Shown here piece after piece: positions 33,529 to 44,310 of a DNA stretch of 64,000 bases. The notes below the pieces were generated by a model. It was not told where the DNA came from and did not search any database. It saw only the letters and a program-made list of their open reading frames with translations. The DNA is taken from positions 26,778,501-26,842,500 of the forward strand of contig NC_052668.1 in assembly GCF_016802725.1 (NCBI RefSeq), given 5' to 3'. Both the position numbers and the translations under genes were made by a program. This DNA comes from Solenopsis invicta (taxonomy: Eukaryota > Arthropoda > Insecta > Hymenoptera > Formicidae). The stretch's first letter is position 1. Each line of letters starts with the position of its first letter.

Positions 33529-33780
33529 TCAGGAATATTTGTCACAACTAAAATAAGTCTGAAAGCGTGATATGAATGTTTCACAATTATTTGAAAAATC
33601 GTTTGATTCTTTATTTATAATATTACCATGCTGAATGTGTAATATTTCATACAGCAATATTTCTACATCATAATTTAGAAATAATTGTGCATTTTGGTAA
33701 ACTTTTATTTGAATTAATTCTTTTACAAATGTTTTACGTTTAGCACAGCTATAAGTATCTTTCCTAATTATTTCTTTCAA
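33529..33780 (-). CDS. 83-residue frame in the hAT left inverted repeat, unknown
   Basis: The frame is present identically in the right arm (40363-40614, plus). It is rich in Lys, Ile and Asn and has no signal peptide, membrane segment or known motif that I can see. A diverged neighbouring copy of part of the same DNA lies at 33340-33460. It may be chance within repeat DNA. Identity between the arms reflects the arms as a whole and is not evidence of coding. Confidence 0.2.
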   Translation of the reverse strand: MKEIIRKDTYSCAKRKTFVKELIQIKVYQNAQLFLNYDVEILLYEILHIQHGNIINKESNDFSNNCETFISRFQTYFSCDKYS

Positions 33781-34564
33781 AATTTAATTTTGCAAATATA
33801 TCACTAAGATGATTCGCATATCGTTATACTTTTACCGAAATACTATTTCTAAATTAATTGAACAGTTATCAATATTTTATAAAAGGTCAATACTTGTACA
33901 TCTATTTATCTAAATGTACCTACACAATTGATGATTACAATTTTTATGCAAGATTTCGTTAGATAATTTAATACATGTTGTCCTATCGGGGAATGTTACG
34001 CGTCTCATCGCCAATTCGACAACTCTAGATCTGAAGTCACATATGGCTGTTACTGTTGCTATAACATGATTTCGACTCTCGAGATTCTTCAGTCGAATTC
34101 AGGCGATTACAATATTCAGTACTTTAATACAGCAAATAAAATGTGTTAGTATTTCAGTCCACTCTTGGCCACTATGCGCGTTTTTTATTTAAAATGTATC
34201 ACGTTACAAAAAATTATGCTCACTTTTTATATGAAACAAATACAACTATTACCGAAATTATTTTTTTTTTTTTTTGATAACCTGTTTTCTTACATTTACT
34301 GTATTTTACATAAATATTTATTTACACAAACGTACATAGTGTTGCGCAACGGAAACCGCGAGAAGGTGGTGGTCTCTTCCGTCAGGAGGAAAATGTAAAA
34401 AATTCTAATCTATACTTGAAAGTAATAAAAATTATAAGCAATATTTAATCAGCTACATTGTTTTACAATATTAACTAGTTGCATAAAAAATGGAATTAGT
34501 AAACGTTGTAAAATAATGTACCTGATGTAATATCACTTTCAAAATAAATTTTTTACATTTCCCT

Positions 34565-34566
<2 letters not shown>

Positions 34567-34602
<36 letters not shown>

Positions 34603-34620
34603 ATGTGTGTGTGTGCGTGC
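34567..34620. repeat. (GT)n microsatellite
   Basis: A GT run followed by GTGC/GTCC units. Its inverted partner (CA)n lies at about 39565-39612 in the other arm. Confidence 0.95.
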
Positions 34621-34665
34621 GTGCGTCCGTGCGCTTAACTCTATATTGTTTTTACACGCTCGTTT

Positions 34666-35105
34666 TTTTCGAGCGATGTCCTTACGGACAAAATATTTTG
34701 CACATCCATTCTTTCGAGCGATGTCCTTACGGACATAATATTTTGCACACTCTTTCGAGCGATGTCCTTACGGACAAAGTCTTTTGTACACTCTTTCGAG
34801 CGATGTCCTTACGGACATAATATTTTGCACACTCTTTCGAGCGATGTCCTTACGGACAAAGTCTTTTGTACACTCTTTCGAGTGATGTCCTTACGGACAA
34901 AGTCTTTTGTACACTCTTTCGAGCGATGTCCTTACGGACAAAGTCTTTTACACACTTTTTCGTTTGATGTCCTTACGGACAAAATATTTTATACTGTTTC
35001 GAGCGATGTCCTTACGGACAAAATATTTTAAACTATTTCAAGCAATGTCCTTACGGACAAGGTATTTGAATCACTCTTTTGGAGCGATGTCCTTACGGAC
35101 AAGAA
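34666..35105. repeat. Eleven-unit tandem array (about 41 bp) beside the hAT transposase
   Basis: Units are marked by ATGTCCTTACGGAC at 34676, 34721, 34762, 34803, 34844, 34885, 34926, 34967, 35006, 35045 and 35087. Each unit has the hairpin-capable GTCC-TTAC-GGAC preceded by TTTCGAGCG. One lone unit lies at the inner end of the opposite arm (about 39497-39510). In hAT elements, subterminal repeats bind the transposase, which makes a binding-site role plausible. Confidence 0.9.
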
Positions 35106-35132
35106 ATAAATTGTAATATATTAATTTTTATT

Positions 35133-37427
35133 TTAATCTGCCCACGAAGGACCAGCAATATCATTAACATGCACTGCATGTAATGTTAAAGTATTCTGGT
35201 CTTTTTTAGCGTTACTTTTATATAATTTGTCTGGTGACATAAGAGATAAATCTTTTTCTTTTATCGTCATGTTTATGCAAGTTTCGTTACATGCTTTTAA
35301 TGACGACTTAATAACGCAAATTGCATTAACGGTTGCCGATGAAAGTTTATTACGTTTATTCGTTTTAACATCAGTTAAAAGAGAAAATATTCTCTCCGCA
35401 TCGGCATTAGAATTGGGAAGACATCGAACAGCATTTACAACACTTTTTAAATTTGGATATTTAGCTCTATTATTAACGTCCTGACATTGCAAAATTCTTT
35501 TCCACATTTTGTCAAATGTTTTTGTTGAAAGACTTTGCTTTTCCTCATTTGTAAAGTCTGATGGCAATGCAATCCATTCTTTCTTTAAACCATCTTCTTC
35601 AAAACCACCGATAGTTTTGGCTATGAAAGAAACATCTTTAAATGATGTTTCTCTATCTGTATTATATAAAGTTATATATGGTCGGAAAACATTTAACTTT
35701 GATAAAAATAAATTATTAATGGGTAATCTTTTGCGAATTTCTTCTGCAGCAGTCACATAAAACGACACACAATTTTCTCGAACTGTTGCAACATCGTTTT
35801 CGTGACCTTGCATTATTATTTCGTTTAGATATTCATCGCAATCGGGTCCAAAAGTAATTTCATGTAACACTTTATGATTTTCTTTTTCAGAGAATACTAT
35901 ATTCATAATGTTCTCTGTGAAAGATTTCATAAGTTCATTTTTCAAAAAATTTTTGCAAATTTTAAAAAGAAATTGAACTGATTTAGAATGTAACACATGT
36001 ATCCGCGTTTCTGTTGCTTGAAAGAATGCATTGAATGCATTAAATTCATTTAAAATATATTTTATAAATAAAAAATACGCTTTTACATCGACTTTGCGCA
36101 TTATAATCAATAATTCTTCTCCAGATTTACTTTTTTCACTGACAACTTGCTCAGTTAAAAAAAGTTCAATTGTATGCCAAGATTCCAGAAGTCTATCTAC
36201 GCATTGATAATGAGAAAGCCAGCGTGTTTCACACAATTTTTTAAATTTTAAATACCTATTTTCAAAACTGAGACAAAATTCACGGAAAATAGCAGTACGT
36301 TTTGGACTGCTGTTAACATATTTAACAATTCTTTTTAAAAAGTCATCACAAACATCGGGTATGTTGTTACATGCAGCACGAGCTGCTAACGCTGCGGAAT
36401 GGCAAGGACACGAAAATGTTAACAAATTCGGACATAATTCTTCCAATTTTTTTTTGAATGATTTTTGTTTCCCAGTCATGACAGACGCATTGTCGCATGA
36501 CAAGGCAACAATATTTCCAAATGGTATCTTTAATCGCCACATTTCACATTTAAATGCGTTAATTAACTTGTCCGAACTGGAATCTTTTGCATCTATATCA
36601 ATTAATTTTACTAACTGAATACGAATATCTAATATCTCTAAATCTACGTATCTTACAAGAAAAGTCATCCATTTGTCATTTGTAATGTCAGACGTTTCAT
36701 TAATATATACGCAAAATTTTTGATTTTGTATGTTGTCTACGACATGTTCTCTTATCATTGGGTATACTGCATTTGTGACAACATTTCTGCACTTTATACG
36801 ACCCATTGTCATTTTTTTCAATACATGTGGATCATCAGATAAATTTTGGAAAAATTCTAGAATGTGTTTTGCATTATTAAAAGAAATATCGAGACTAGCA
36901 ATTAATGTTGCATATCTCATTTCAGCTTCTTTTTTACGTTCCTCAAATGGCAAATCATTACTTCTATATGATTCTTTACTACACGTGTTCTTTTCCACAT
37001 TTTTACATTTCTCTAAATGAGTTTTGGATTCTGCGTGTCGTTCAATATGCGATAATCCCCCTGATATACTTCCATATGTATCGCAAATTGAACAAAAAAA
37101 TAAACTTTTATTATGTGCCACTTCGCGTAACCAACATTTATATTCTTCAATTTCTAACCATTGTGGCTGAAATGTTTTATATCTTTGTTGTGATACTTCA
37201 TCACTGTTTTCTAATAATTCTTTTTTAAGTTTATTTTTATGACCCACAGAATCCATGTGTCTCGAAACATATGCTGAATTGCATGACAAATTTTTATTGC
37301 ATACAGTGCAATGGTAGAAAGAATTATCGGATGGAACTTTACGTATCCAAGATTTATATCGATTATCGGAAAGCCAAGCTTCTAAGAAGGTTCGCTTTCT
37401 TTTTTTGATTGATTTATCGGACATTTC
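35133..37427 (-). CDS. hAT-family transposase with two BED-type zinc fingers, intact
   Basis: The likely start is the ATG of MSDKSIKK at 37427 (764 residues); an upstream in-frame Met adds 15 hydrophobic residues and looks like leader noise. Two C2H2/BED-like fingers occupy about residues 30-75 (FYHCTVC...HMDSVGH) and 100-150 (FFCSIC...HAESKTH). The RNase-H-like catalytic core follows: YINETSDITND, then ALSCDNASVMTG, with the helical insertion carrying CETRWLSHYQCV. The C-terminus has SNADAERIFSLLTDVKTNKR, the hAT dimerisation block with the catalytic-region Glu. No internal stop is present. The enzyme would excise and integrate the element by cut-and-paste in the nucleus. It is divergent from the second gene at 37841, with about 410 bp between them. 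Confidence 0.93.
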   Translation of the reverse strand, partial: EMSDKSIKKRKRTFLEAWLSDNRYKSWIRKVPSDNSFYHCTVCNKNLSCNSAYVSRHMDSVGHKNKLKKELLENSDEVSQQRYKTFQPQWLEIEEYKCWLREVAHNKSLFFCSICDTYGSISGGLSHIERHAESKTHLEKCKNVEKNTCSKESYRSNDLPFEERKKEAEMRYATLIASLDISFNNAKHILEFFQNLSDDPHVLKKMTMGRIKCRNVVTNAVYPMIREHVVDNIQNQKFCVYINETSDITNDKWMTFLVRYVDLEILDIRIQLVKLIDIDAKDSSSDKLINAFKCEMWRLKIPFGNIVALSCDNASVMTGKQKSFKKKLEELCPNLLTFSCPCHSAALAARAACNNIPDVCDDFLKRIVKYVNSSPKRTAIFREFCLSFENRYLKFKKLCETRWLSHYQCVDRLLESWHTIELFLTEQVVSEKSKSGEELLIIMRKVDVKAYFLFIKYILNEFNAFNAFFQATETRIHVLHSKSVQFLFKICKNFLKNELMKSFTENIMNIVFSEKENHKVLHEITFGPDCDEYLNEIIMQGHENDVATVRENCVSFYVTAAEEIRKRLPINNLFLSKLNVFRPYITLYNTDRETSFKDVSFIAKTIGGFEEDGLKKEWIALPSDFTNEEKQSLSTKTFDKMWKRILQCQDVNNRAKYPNLKSVVNAVRCLPNSNADAERIFSLLTDVKTNKRNKLSSATVNAICVIKSSLKACNETCINMTIKEKDLSLMSPDKLYKSNAKKDQNTLTLHAVHVNDIAGPSWAD

Positions 37428-37840
37428 CGTATAAATTAAATAATAAATATATATAAATATTGCCAATGTCACAGAAAGAGATTAGGATCCCGTGGTTCGT
37501 CACTCCCACAATATTTATTTGTTGAATTCTATTCTCTTTCGGAATATGTGAGTGTGTGTGTTGTGAATGTGTTGTGTAAAAATTCGTTTTACCTTTTTGG
37601 TCGTAAATATTTGCCAACTGAAGACAGAGCTCTGATCAGCAGCAAGACGTTGCGACCAAATAGATAACAATGAACATAGAGCATAGAAAAACAATTGAAG
37701 CATATTTCAGAACAGTGATGCCACATTTAGGCCGCGTCTCACTAATCACTTGGTAAAAAGTCATGTGGACGCGCGTTTATCGATGATCCGCGTCTCCGCT
37801 GTCATTTGTTTATGTTCCTGCGACAGCGACGGACAGCGAT
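37428..37840. promoter_or_regulatory. Divergent intergenic region of the hAT element
   Basis: About 413 bp between the transposase start (minus) and the start of the second gene (plus). Both genes must be expressed from here unless they use host promoters. No TATA or initiator could be assigned with confidence. Confidence 0.35.
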
Positions 37841-39148
37841 ATGGCAGGTTAGTTATAAATATTTTATTAATACTAACATAATGATAAAGTCAATTCATGT
37901 TATTTCAATGATTAAAGTAATTCTTTAACGGGATTGTGCGTCTAATAATTCAGAGACGTATCATAATTCAACGAATAAAAGAAATAATTTTTCATACAAG
38001 GGGTTATGTATATGTCTTGTTTACATGTCTAACGATTCTTTTACTACTATGTAAGCTACTATGCAAATTGTTAATTGAATATCAATACAGAAAGTTAGAA
38101 CGGAATAAAGTTATTAATATATTCCAAAAAGAAGTAACTCATCAAATTGATATCGCATGGATATTGATTTAATATAAAAATTTTTAATATAAAAATCATC
38201 TTTCTGACGTTGATTTCATTATAATTCCTCGCTGGGATGTGATTGTAACAGTGATAAAATAAAAAATATGACATCTCAAAAAATTATAAAAAAATTTTTT
38301 TAAATACAGGTTTATGTCAATTCACGAGTTTATTTTCAGAAGCACAAAATTCTGTTTTTGACTTTAAAAAAAAAAAGTTTTTTTTGCATCTCAAAATGAA
38401 CTCAGACTTGATGACATAAACTTATTTTTTTTTAATTCTCTGGGATATTAGATATTTTTATTTTATCATTATTAAAATTGCTCTTTAGCGAAAAATGAAA
38501 TTGCTGTCAAAACGATGATTTTTAGATTGAATCGATGTCTATTTGACATTGACTTGATGAGTTATTTTTCTTTGGGATATATTAATAATTTTATTGCGCT
38601 ATAACTTTCTGTATTGTGTTATGCAATTTATAATAATTCACATAGCTTGCATTATTTACTTGTAGTATTATGTTAATTATGTAAATTATTTATATTTCAA
38701 ACAAAATTATTGATATTTTGCGTCAACCTTGCCTTCAGAATTACTACATAATATATATTCATATATTTTTTTTATTTATTAACATTGTTTGTATTTTTCA
38801 GATAAACAGATCGTCCGTCAAGGGTTCCAGCGAAGGCTGGACCAAATAGAGCAATCTATGGAGGCTATGCAACAAATGTTGCACGAGTGGCGGCAAGAAC
38901 AGCAGCAACCGCAGCAGCAGCAGCAGCAGCAGATTGGCCGCCTTCAACAAGCGGTCAATCTGCTGTTGCAAGAACAGCTGCACCAACACCAGTCGGAACA
39001 ACAACAGCAGCAGGAGCAACAACAGCAGCAGGAGCAACAACAGCAGCAGGAGCAACCACTGCAGCAAGAGCAACCACAGCAGCAGGCGCTGTATGCACAA
39101 CAGCAGCAGCAAAATAATAGTAATACTTATTACAATATTTATATGTAA

Positions 39149-39224
<76 letters not shown>

Positions 39225-39422
39225 ATTTTTACATTGAGTTACATTTATTTTTCAGTTCGTCGAAACGGTCCTGGTGCAGGACGCTCTCGTGCCCGCTGGT
39301 ACCGGCAACGCGGGTATTACAGAAGTAGAGGCGAGAGAGGAAGGGGAGGAGGACGAAGAGGCAGGGGTTTTGGCAGTAGGGGGGCAGGCACCATAATTAT
39401 TAATAAATATTTTAATAAATAA
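37841..39422 (+). CDS. Spliced Q-rich/RG-rich second protein of the hAT element
   Basis: Three exons: 37841-37847 (Met-Ala plus one base), 38802-39119 and 39256-39422, joined in phase by GTTAGT...TTTTCAG and GTAATA...TTTTCAG (492 nt, 163 residues). Exon 2 begins DKQIVRQGFQRRLDQIEQSM and forms a heptad-like coiled coil (LDQIEQSMEAMQQML). Glutamine-rich tracts interrupted by GRLQQAVNLLLQEQ and Glu-containing QQQQQE repeats follow. Exon 3 is an Arg/Gly-rich tail (GRSRARWYRQRGYY, RGERGRGGGRRGRG), as in RGG-type nucleic-acid-binding domains. It ends with TAA and an AATAAA about 15 bp further on. I do not know a homologue. A role as partner of the transposase or as an RNA/DNA-binding assembly factor is inference. 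Without splicing, exon 2 reads to a stop at 39148. Confidence 0.55.
37848..38801 (+). other. Intron 1 of the second hAT gene
   Basis: A 954-bp AT-rich sequence with GTTAGT donor and TTTTCAG acceptor. No other feature was seen. Confidence 0.5.
39120..39255. repeat. (TA)n-rich intron 2 with ATGT repeats
   Basis: Long TA runs at about 39155-39217 separated by GTATGTATGTGTG. Confidence 0.85.
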
Positions 39423-39496
39423 ATTACTCGTACAAAAATAAATATAAATGATTGTCTTTTTATTATTACCCTATACACTTATATGTATGTACCTTT

Positions 39497-39582
39497 TTAT
39501 AAGGACATTGCTCGAAAAAAACGAGCGTGTAAAAACAATATAGAGTTAAGCGCACGGACGCACGCACGCACACACACACATG

Positions 39583-39613
<31 letters not shown>

Positions 39614-41285
39614 AGGGAAATGTAAAAAATTTATTTTGAAAGTGATATTACATCAGGTACATTATTTTACAACGTTTACTAATTCCATTTTTTATGCAAC
39701 TAGTTAATATTGTAAAACAATGTAGCTGATTAAATATTGCTTATAATTTTTATTACTTTCAAGTATAGATTAGAATTTTTTACATTTTCCTCCTGACGGA
39801 AGAGACCACCACCTTCTCGCGGTTTCCGTTGAGCAACACTATGTACGTTTGTGTAAATAAATATTTAAAAAAAAAAAAAAAATAATTTCGGTAATAGTTG
39901 TATTTGTTTCATATAAAAAGTGAGCATAATTTTTTGTAACGTGATACATTTTAAATAAAAAACGCGCATAGTGGCCAAGAGTGGACTGAAATACTAACAC
40001 ATTTTATTTGCTGTATTAAAGTACTGAATATTGTAATCGCCTGAATTCGACTGAAGAATCTCGAGAGTCGAAATCATGTTATAGCAACAGTAACAGCCAT
40101 ATGTGACTTCAGATCTAGAGTTGTCGAATTGGCGATGAGACGCGTAACATTCCCCGATAGGACAACATGTATTAAATTATCTAACGAAATCTTGCATAAA
40201 AATTGTAATCATCAATTGTGTAGGTACATTTAGATAAATAGATGTACAAGTATTGACCTTTTATAAAATATTGATAACTGTTCAATTAATTTAGAAATAG
40301 TATTTCGGTAAAAGTATAACGATATGCGAATCATCTTAGTGATATATTTGCAAAATTAAATTTTGAAAGAAATAATTAGGAAAGATACTTATAGCTGTGC
40401 TAAACGTAAAACATTTGTAAAAGAATTAATTCAAATAAAAGTTTACCAAAATGCACAATTATTTCTAAATTATGATGTAGAAATATTGCTGTATGAAATA
40501 TTACACATTCAGCATGGTAATATTATAAATAAAGAATCAAACGATTTTTCAAATAATTGTGAAACATTCATATCACGCTTTCAGACTTATTTTAGTTGTG
40601 ACAAATATTCCTGAAATGTTATTTTGACAAAACTACTTCAATTGTAATAATTTATTATCATCTTAGTGCAATTATTCAAAATTTTATAATTTCTTCGATA
40701 CTGTTTGGTTCTTTATTTAACATACCACCATGCTAAATATGTGTAATATATATGTGTTATATATTTCATATTGCAATATTTCTACATTGTAATTTAGAAA
40801 TAATTAAGATTTTTGTTAACATGTATATGGATTAATTATATTTATAAATGTTTTATGCATAGTATAGCTATATATTTTTTCAATTTTTTTCTCATTTTGT
40901 AAATATACCATTAAGATAAAAAAATCGCTATATCGTCATGTATTTTTTATATATGTATAAGTAGAAAACGTGTATATATATTAATACATAGCGCGCGCGC
41001 GCGCGTCGTGACTTGCTCCGCGATACGAAAATCTCAAATCGCTGATGGTTGAAAGCAAAGCTGCGCCTGTAACAAGAAAGAAAGAGAACGCTCGAGACAG
41101 AAGAGGATAGGTTGAGAAGGAGATAGACCGCTTGAGAAAGAAAGAGACAGTAGAGCTCCCCACTCGTCGCCTTGGCTGCTCGACGTACGCCGATAAGTGG
41201 GGATAAAGTGCCAGCCGGTGCAAGTGGGTCTGTTCCCTCTGGCTGTCGGTGTGGCTGCAAATCGGCGCCTCAATGGCAACTCTGC
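39497..41285. repeat. hAT element right inverted repeat
   Basis: The inverted copy of 32859-34684, including the (CA)n run, poly-A run near 39866, the 83-codon frame (40363-40614, plus) and the GCGCGC run near 40990. A few substitutions separate it from the left arm, for example T/C near 41211 and a short change near the tip. Confidence 0.9.
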
Positions 41286-43330
41286 GTCTAAGGCGTTTTC
41301 GTAAATTTGTCTAACAATAAGTACAAGTAATGTTTGCTCATGAATATCTATCCGCATACGGAAACACATGAAAGTAACGGCCTTTGCATTGATATTGATG
41401 TCAATATGTAAAACATTAACTGTAAATATTGTTTTTCTTGTTAAATCTGAAATGTTACTTTGTACGACTGTTCTCAAGTGATACATATATGCTCTGTAAT
41501 TATTTGCTTAGTATCTGGAGTTTTTCTCGATAAACATAAATCTTGTTGCGTCGAGCGAGTCGCGTGGTGGCCGTCTGCTGCCTGGTCTAGCCGGTTTCAA
41601 CATCATAAATATTGTTGCGCACTCGGCGAGACACACACACACTTGCAAGAGAAGAATCAGACGCGCGACGAAACAAATCAACATTCTCTTTTAAAAAGGA
41701 AACGCTGACTTTAATGTTAGAGGTCGATATAATTAATTCGTTCGTAGAGATATCACAATCTTAGCTGACAGCTCCGTGTCCCGAAAACTCCAAGACCGTT
41801 AGCAGGGAATCTTTTCTTGTCGCGTTCATCGAACGCCTCGCGTGAATCGATAATAGTCGCTTCCTCAGGACGAGCATGCAACAATGTTTTAGATATTCTT
41901 AAAAAATATTATATGTGCAAACATTCTCTAAAAATTATCAGAAACATTTTATTATTACTCTAAAAATATATGAAGAATATTCTTGAAACATATGGTTATT
42001 CTCGATAATATATTAAAAACTTTTATGACTATCCTTGAATATTTTTAGACTATTCCGTAATTTTCTCATAATTTCTGCAAAATTAATTTTATATTTTAGG
42101 AATTTTCAAAACCATTTGATATAAATATTCTAAGGAACATTCGTAATGCGACACTTCATTCCCATTTGGATATTTCAATTAGCATCTAATAAGTAGGAGA
42201 GCCGAAGAATTAACAATTTAAGGTTCTCTTATCTTTTACATGCATCTCTGTTATTCTATTATGGGTATTAATTACTCACGTTCAAAACTATTCCGAAAGC
42301 TGACATGTTTACTGTTACCGCATATGTTTTCATTTCTTTGTGAGCTACCGAAATGAGGATCCAAGAGGAATCGATTTTTATTTTTAACATTCGGAATTCC
42401 TTCGAATTGATGCAATCAATTCAATGCCACCCACTTCATGAATACTGAAAAAATAATTACGGAACTTGTGTATCAATGCACCTTCTTTACGTAATTCTTT
42501 TTTCTTAATAGCCTTGACATTTGTAACACAACAAAGTTACTCATAGTCAGCCGTTTCAGCCGCATAATTCTTCAAAGTAAATATATTATAAACTGTAATA
42601 TTGGAACATGTTACCATACAGTTTGGCACAATGGAGGAATATATTAAGTATTAGAAATAAAAATCAAAATTTTAAAATCAGAGTTTCTTGAATGAACACA
42701 ATGATTTATTGCGTTTCGCAAATCACAATTATTTTTTTTTTACATTCAATATTCATTGAAGAAATTGATTTAAAAATTTTGTAATTCTTATTCCTAACAT
42801 CTAATATTCCTCGCTAAATTACTTTTATTTTAGTTTATTTATTTATTTGTATTTTTATCTATCATGACGACTCATTTTAATTGCATGTAACAGTTAACTC
42901 GTCGCTAATTATTTTTATTTCCATTTATTTATTTATATTTTTTATTAAATTTGTGACATTTTAATTGTAATAGCTAACTCGCCGTTATAATATTTTTATT
43001 TATTTATTTACATTTTAAGTTAACGACTTCTACTATTTCTTCGTTTGCTTACATGTATTTATTTATTATTTGTATATTCTTGCCCGCTTGACTTTCCGTG
43101 AGCATTAAAGTATATAAAATGTTACCCGAGCGACTCGATTTACAGTCAGTATACAGTCTTACTTGAGAGACAGTGAGAGTACGCGTTGTTGTTAAACGAT
43201 AAACGATTGAATGTACACTTTGACAAGTGAAATTTATTTCCTATGGACCAAAATTGATCCCAGACTTCATTAGTCTTCATCGGTTTAAATGGTTGAATTC
43301 TTTCGCATCACCCGTTGTGTCATAAAAAAA
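41286..43330. other. Non-coding, AT-rich; no gene seen
   Basis: There is a GC-richer stretch at about 41550-41880 containing TGTTGCGCACTCGGCG and GAGCATGCAACA. Long TTTATTTA low-complexity tracts occupy 42835-43080. A TATA-like GTATATAAAATG occurs at 43110 with a TCAGTA initiator-like site 40 bp on, which might be a mobile-element promoter. None of this is firmly assignable. Confidence 0.35.
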
Positions 43331-43339
43331 GGTGTTGTT

Positions 43340-43920
43340 TTTGGTATGGTGGACCGAATTATTTCATTATCACATCCACAGTTTCATTAAAAAAATTTCA
43401 TTCTTATGATTAATATTTTACTTGACAATAACTATCCATTAAATTTTATCTTTGCCATAGTTTATTTTAGATGGTATTTCACGATCCCTTATATCAAGTC
43501 GGTATCAAATTTTTGTCTTTCCCTAATAAGTATGACTGCAACGTAGCGTTTACAATCCCCTTCAAACATAATAAATTTATAACCGCGGAAAAAGACCGAT
43601 TATCGTGCAATGATGTAATCTACAAAATTAATTGTAGAGATTGTGAGTCGTCTTATGTGGGACAGACAAAACGTCAACTTAAAACAAGTCACGGAACATA
43701 AATCGGATATCAGAAAATCCAGTTCTTCTTACGTTATTACGAAACATCGCATCGAGAACAATCATGATTTTGATTGGAATAACGTAGAAATTTTAGATAA
43801 AAAACCATCTTTTAAAAAAGATCGATATCTGAAATGTTGCACATAAAGAGACAACAAAAAGGACTCAACAAACAAAATGATACCGAACTGCTTTTTGACG
43901 CGTATCTTCCTATTCTCGAT
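43340..43920 (+). pseudogene. Penelope-like element relic: RT end and GIY-YIG endonuclease
   Basis: Broken frames give RIISLSHPQFH and INILLDNNYPLNFIF (PLE reverse-transcriptase C-terminal region). The 43471 frame then has CNVAFTIPFKHNK, VIYKINCRDCESSYVGQTK and RQLKTS (GIY-YIG core with CxxC leader). A one-base shift moves the rest to another frame containing YVITKHRIENNHDFDWNNVE. It is better preserved than the 3.7 kb copy in the Cys motif, but frameshifted. Confidence 0.85.
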
Positions 43921-43974
43921 CGTATTTTCTCTCCTTAACGTCCGATCCTTCTCCCCCTCCCCCGTAAAAAACGT

Positions 43975-44310
43975 CTAAAAAACGTTTTACATGACCCAAT
44001 TTTCAACTATATGTTATTTGGATAAGAGAAGACAATAGTGACGTTAATTATTTTTGTTAATTATATATTTGCAAAACTACATCTAATAGAAACAAAATTT
44101 TCGAGTGGTTGAAAAGTATTTGAAATACTTATTAATATCAACCATCAGCATTGACGTCGAATAGATGTGCACCCATGTAGTCGGCGCCCATGGATGAAAA
44201 TAAAAGTAAATTTCAATCGGTCAACTGACCACGGTCAACTTGTTATATAACACGGACCCAAGGTCGCCCCATGCCCGACGACTGTAGCCCTATTCTCTAA
44301 CTCAGAGCTC
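43975..44310 (+). repeat. PLE non-coding (pLTR-like) region, shorter copy
   Basis: It matches 3105-3660 but lacks 220 bp between the two CCAAGG repeats seen there. It follows directly after the GIY-YIG remnant. Confidence 0.75.

Larger units (their letters stand above)
32859..41285. mobile_element. Composite two-gene hAT element with about 1.8-kb inverted repeats
   Basis: The sequences 32859-34684 and 39497-41285 are inverted repeats of each other. The outermost bases are CAGAGTTGCCATTGGGCGCCG and the mirrored TCAATGGCAACTCTG. Between them lie an intact hAT transposase (minus strand), a divergent three-exon gene (plus strand), and an 11-unit tandem array. Length is 8.4 kb. CAGAG...CTCTG ends agree with hAT, but no 8-bp target duplication was found outside, so the true boundary may differ slightly or one end may be rearranged. 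Typical hAT ends are only 10-30 bp, so these long arms are unusual. Confidence 0.8.

Noticed and set aside
34666..35105. CRISPR-like regular repeat array
   Set aside because: Units are joined head to tail with no unique spacers, the genome is eukaryotic with spliced genes, and no cas genes are present. It is a tandem array inside a transposon.
38798..39112. Leucine-rich minus-strand frame
   Set aside because: It is the antisense of CAG/CAA repeats in the Q-rich exon.
41613..41884. Solo LTR bounded by TGTTGC and GCAACA
   Set aside because: No matching target duplication and no second copy in the window; too weak to list as an element.
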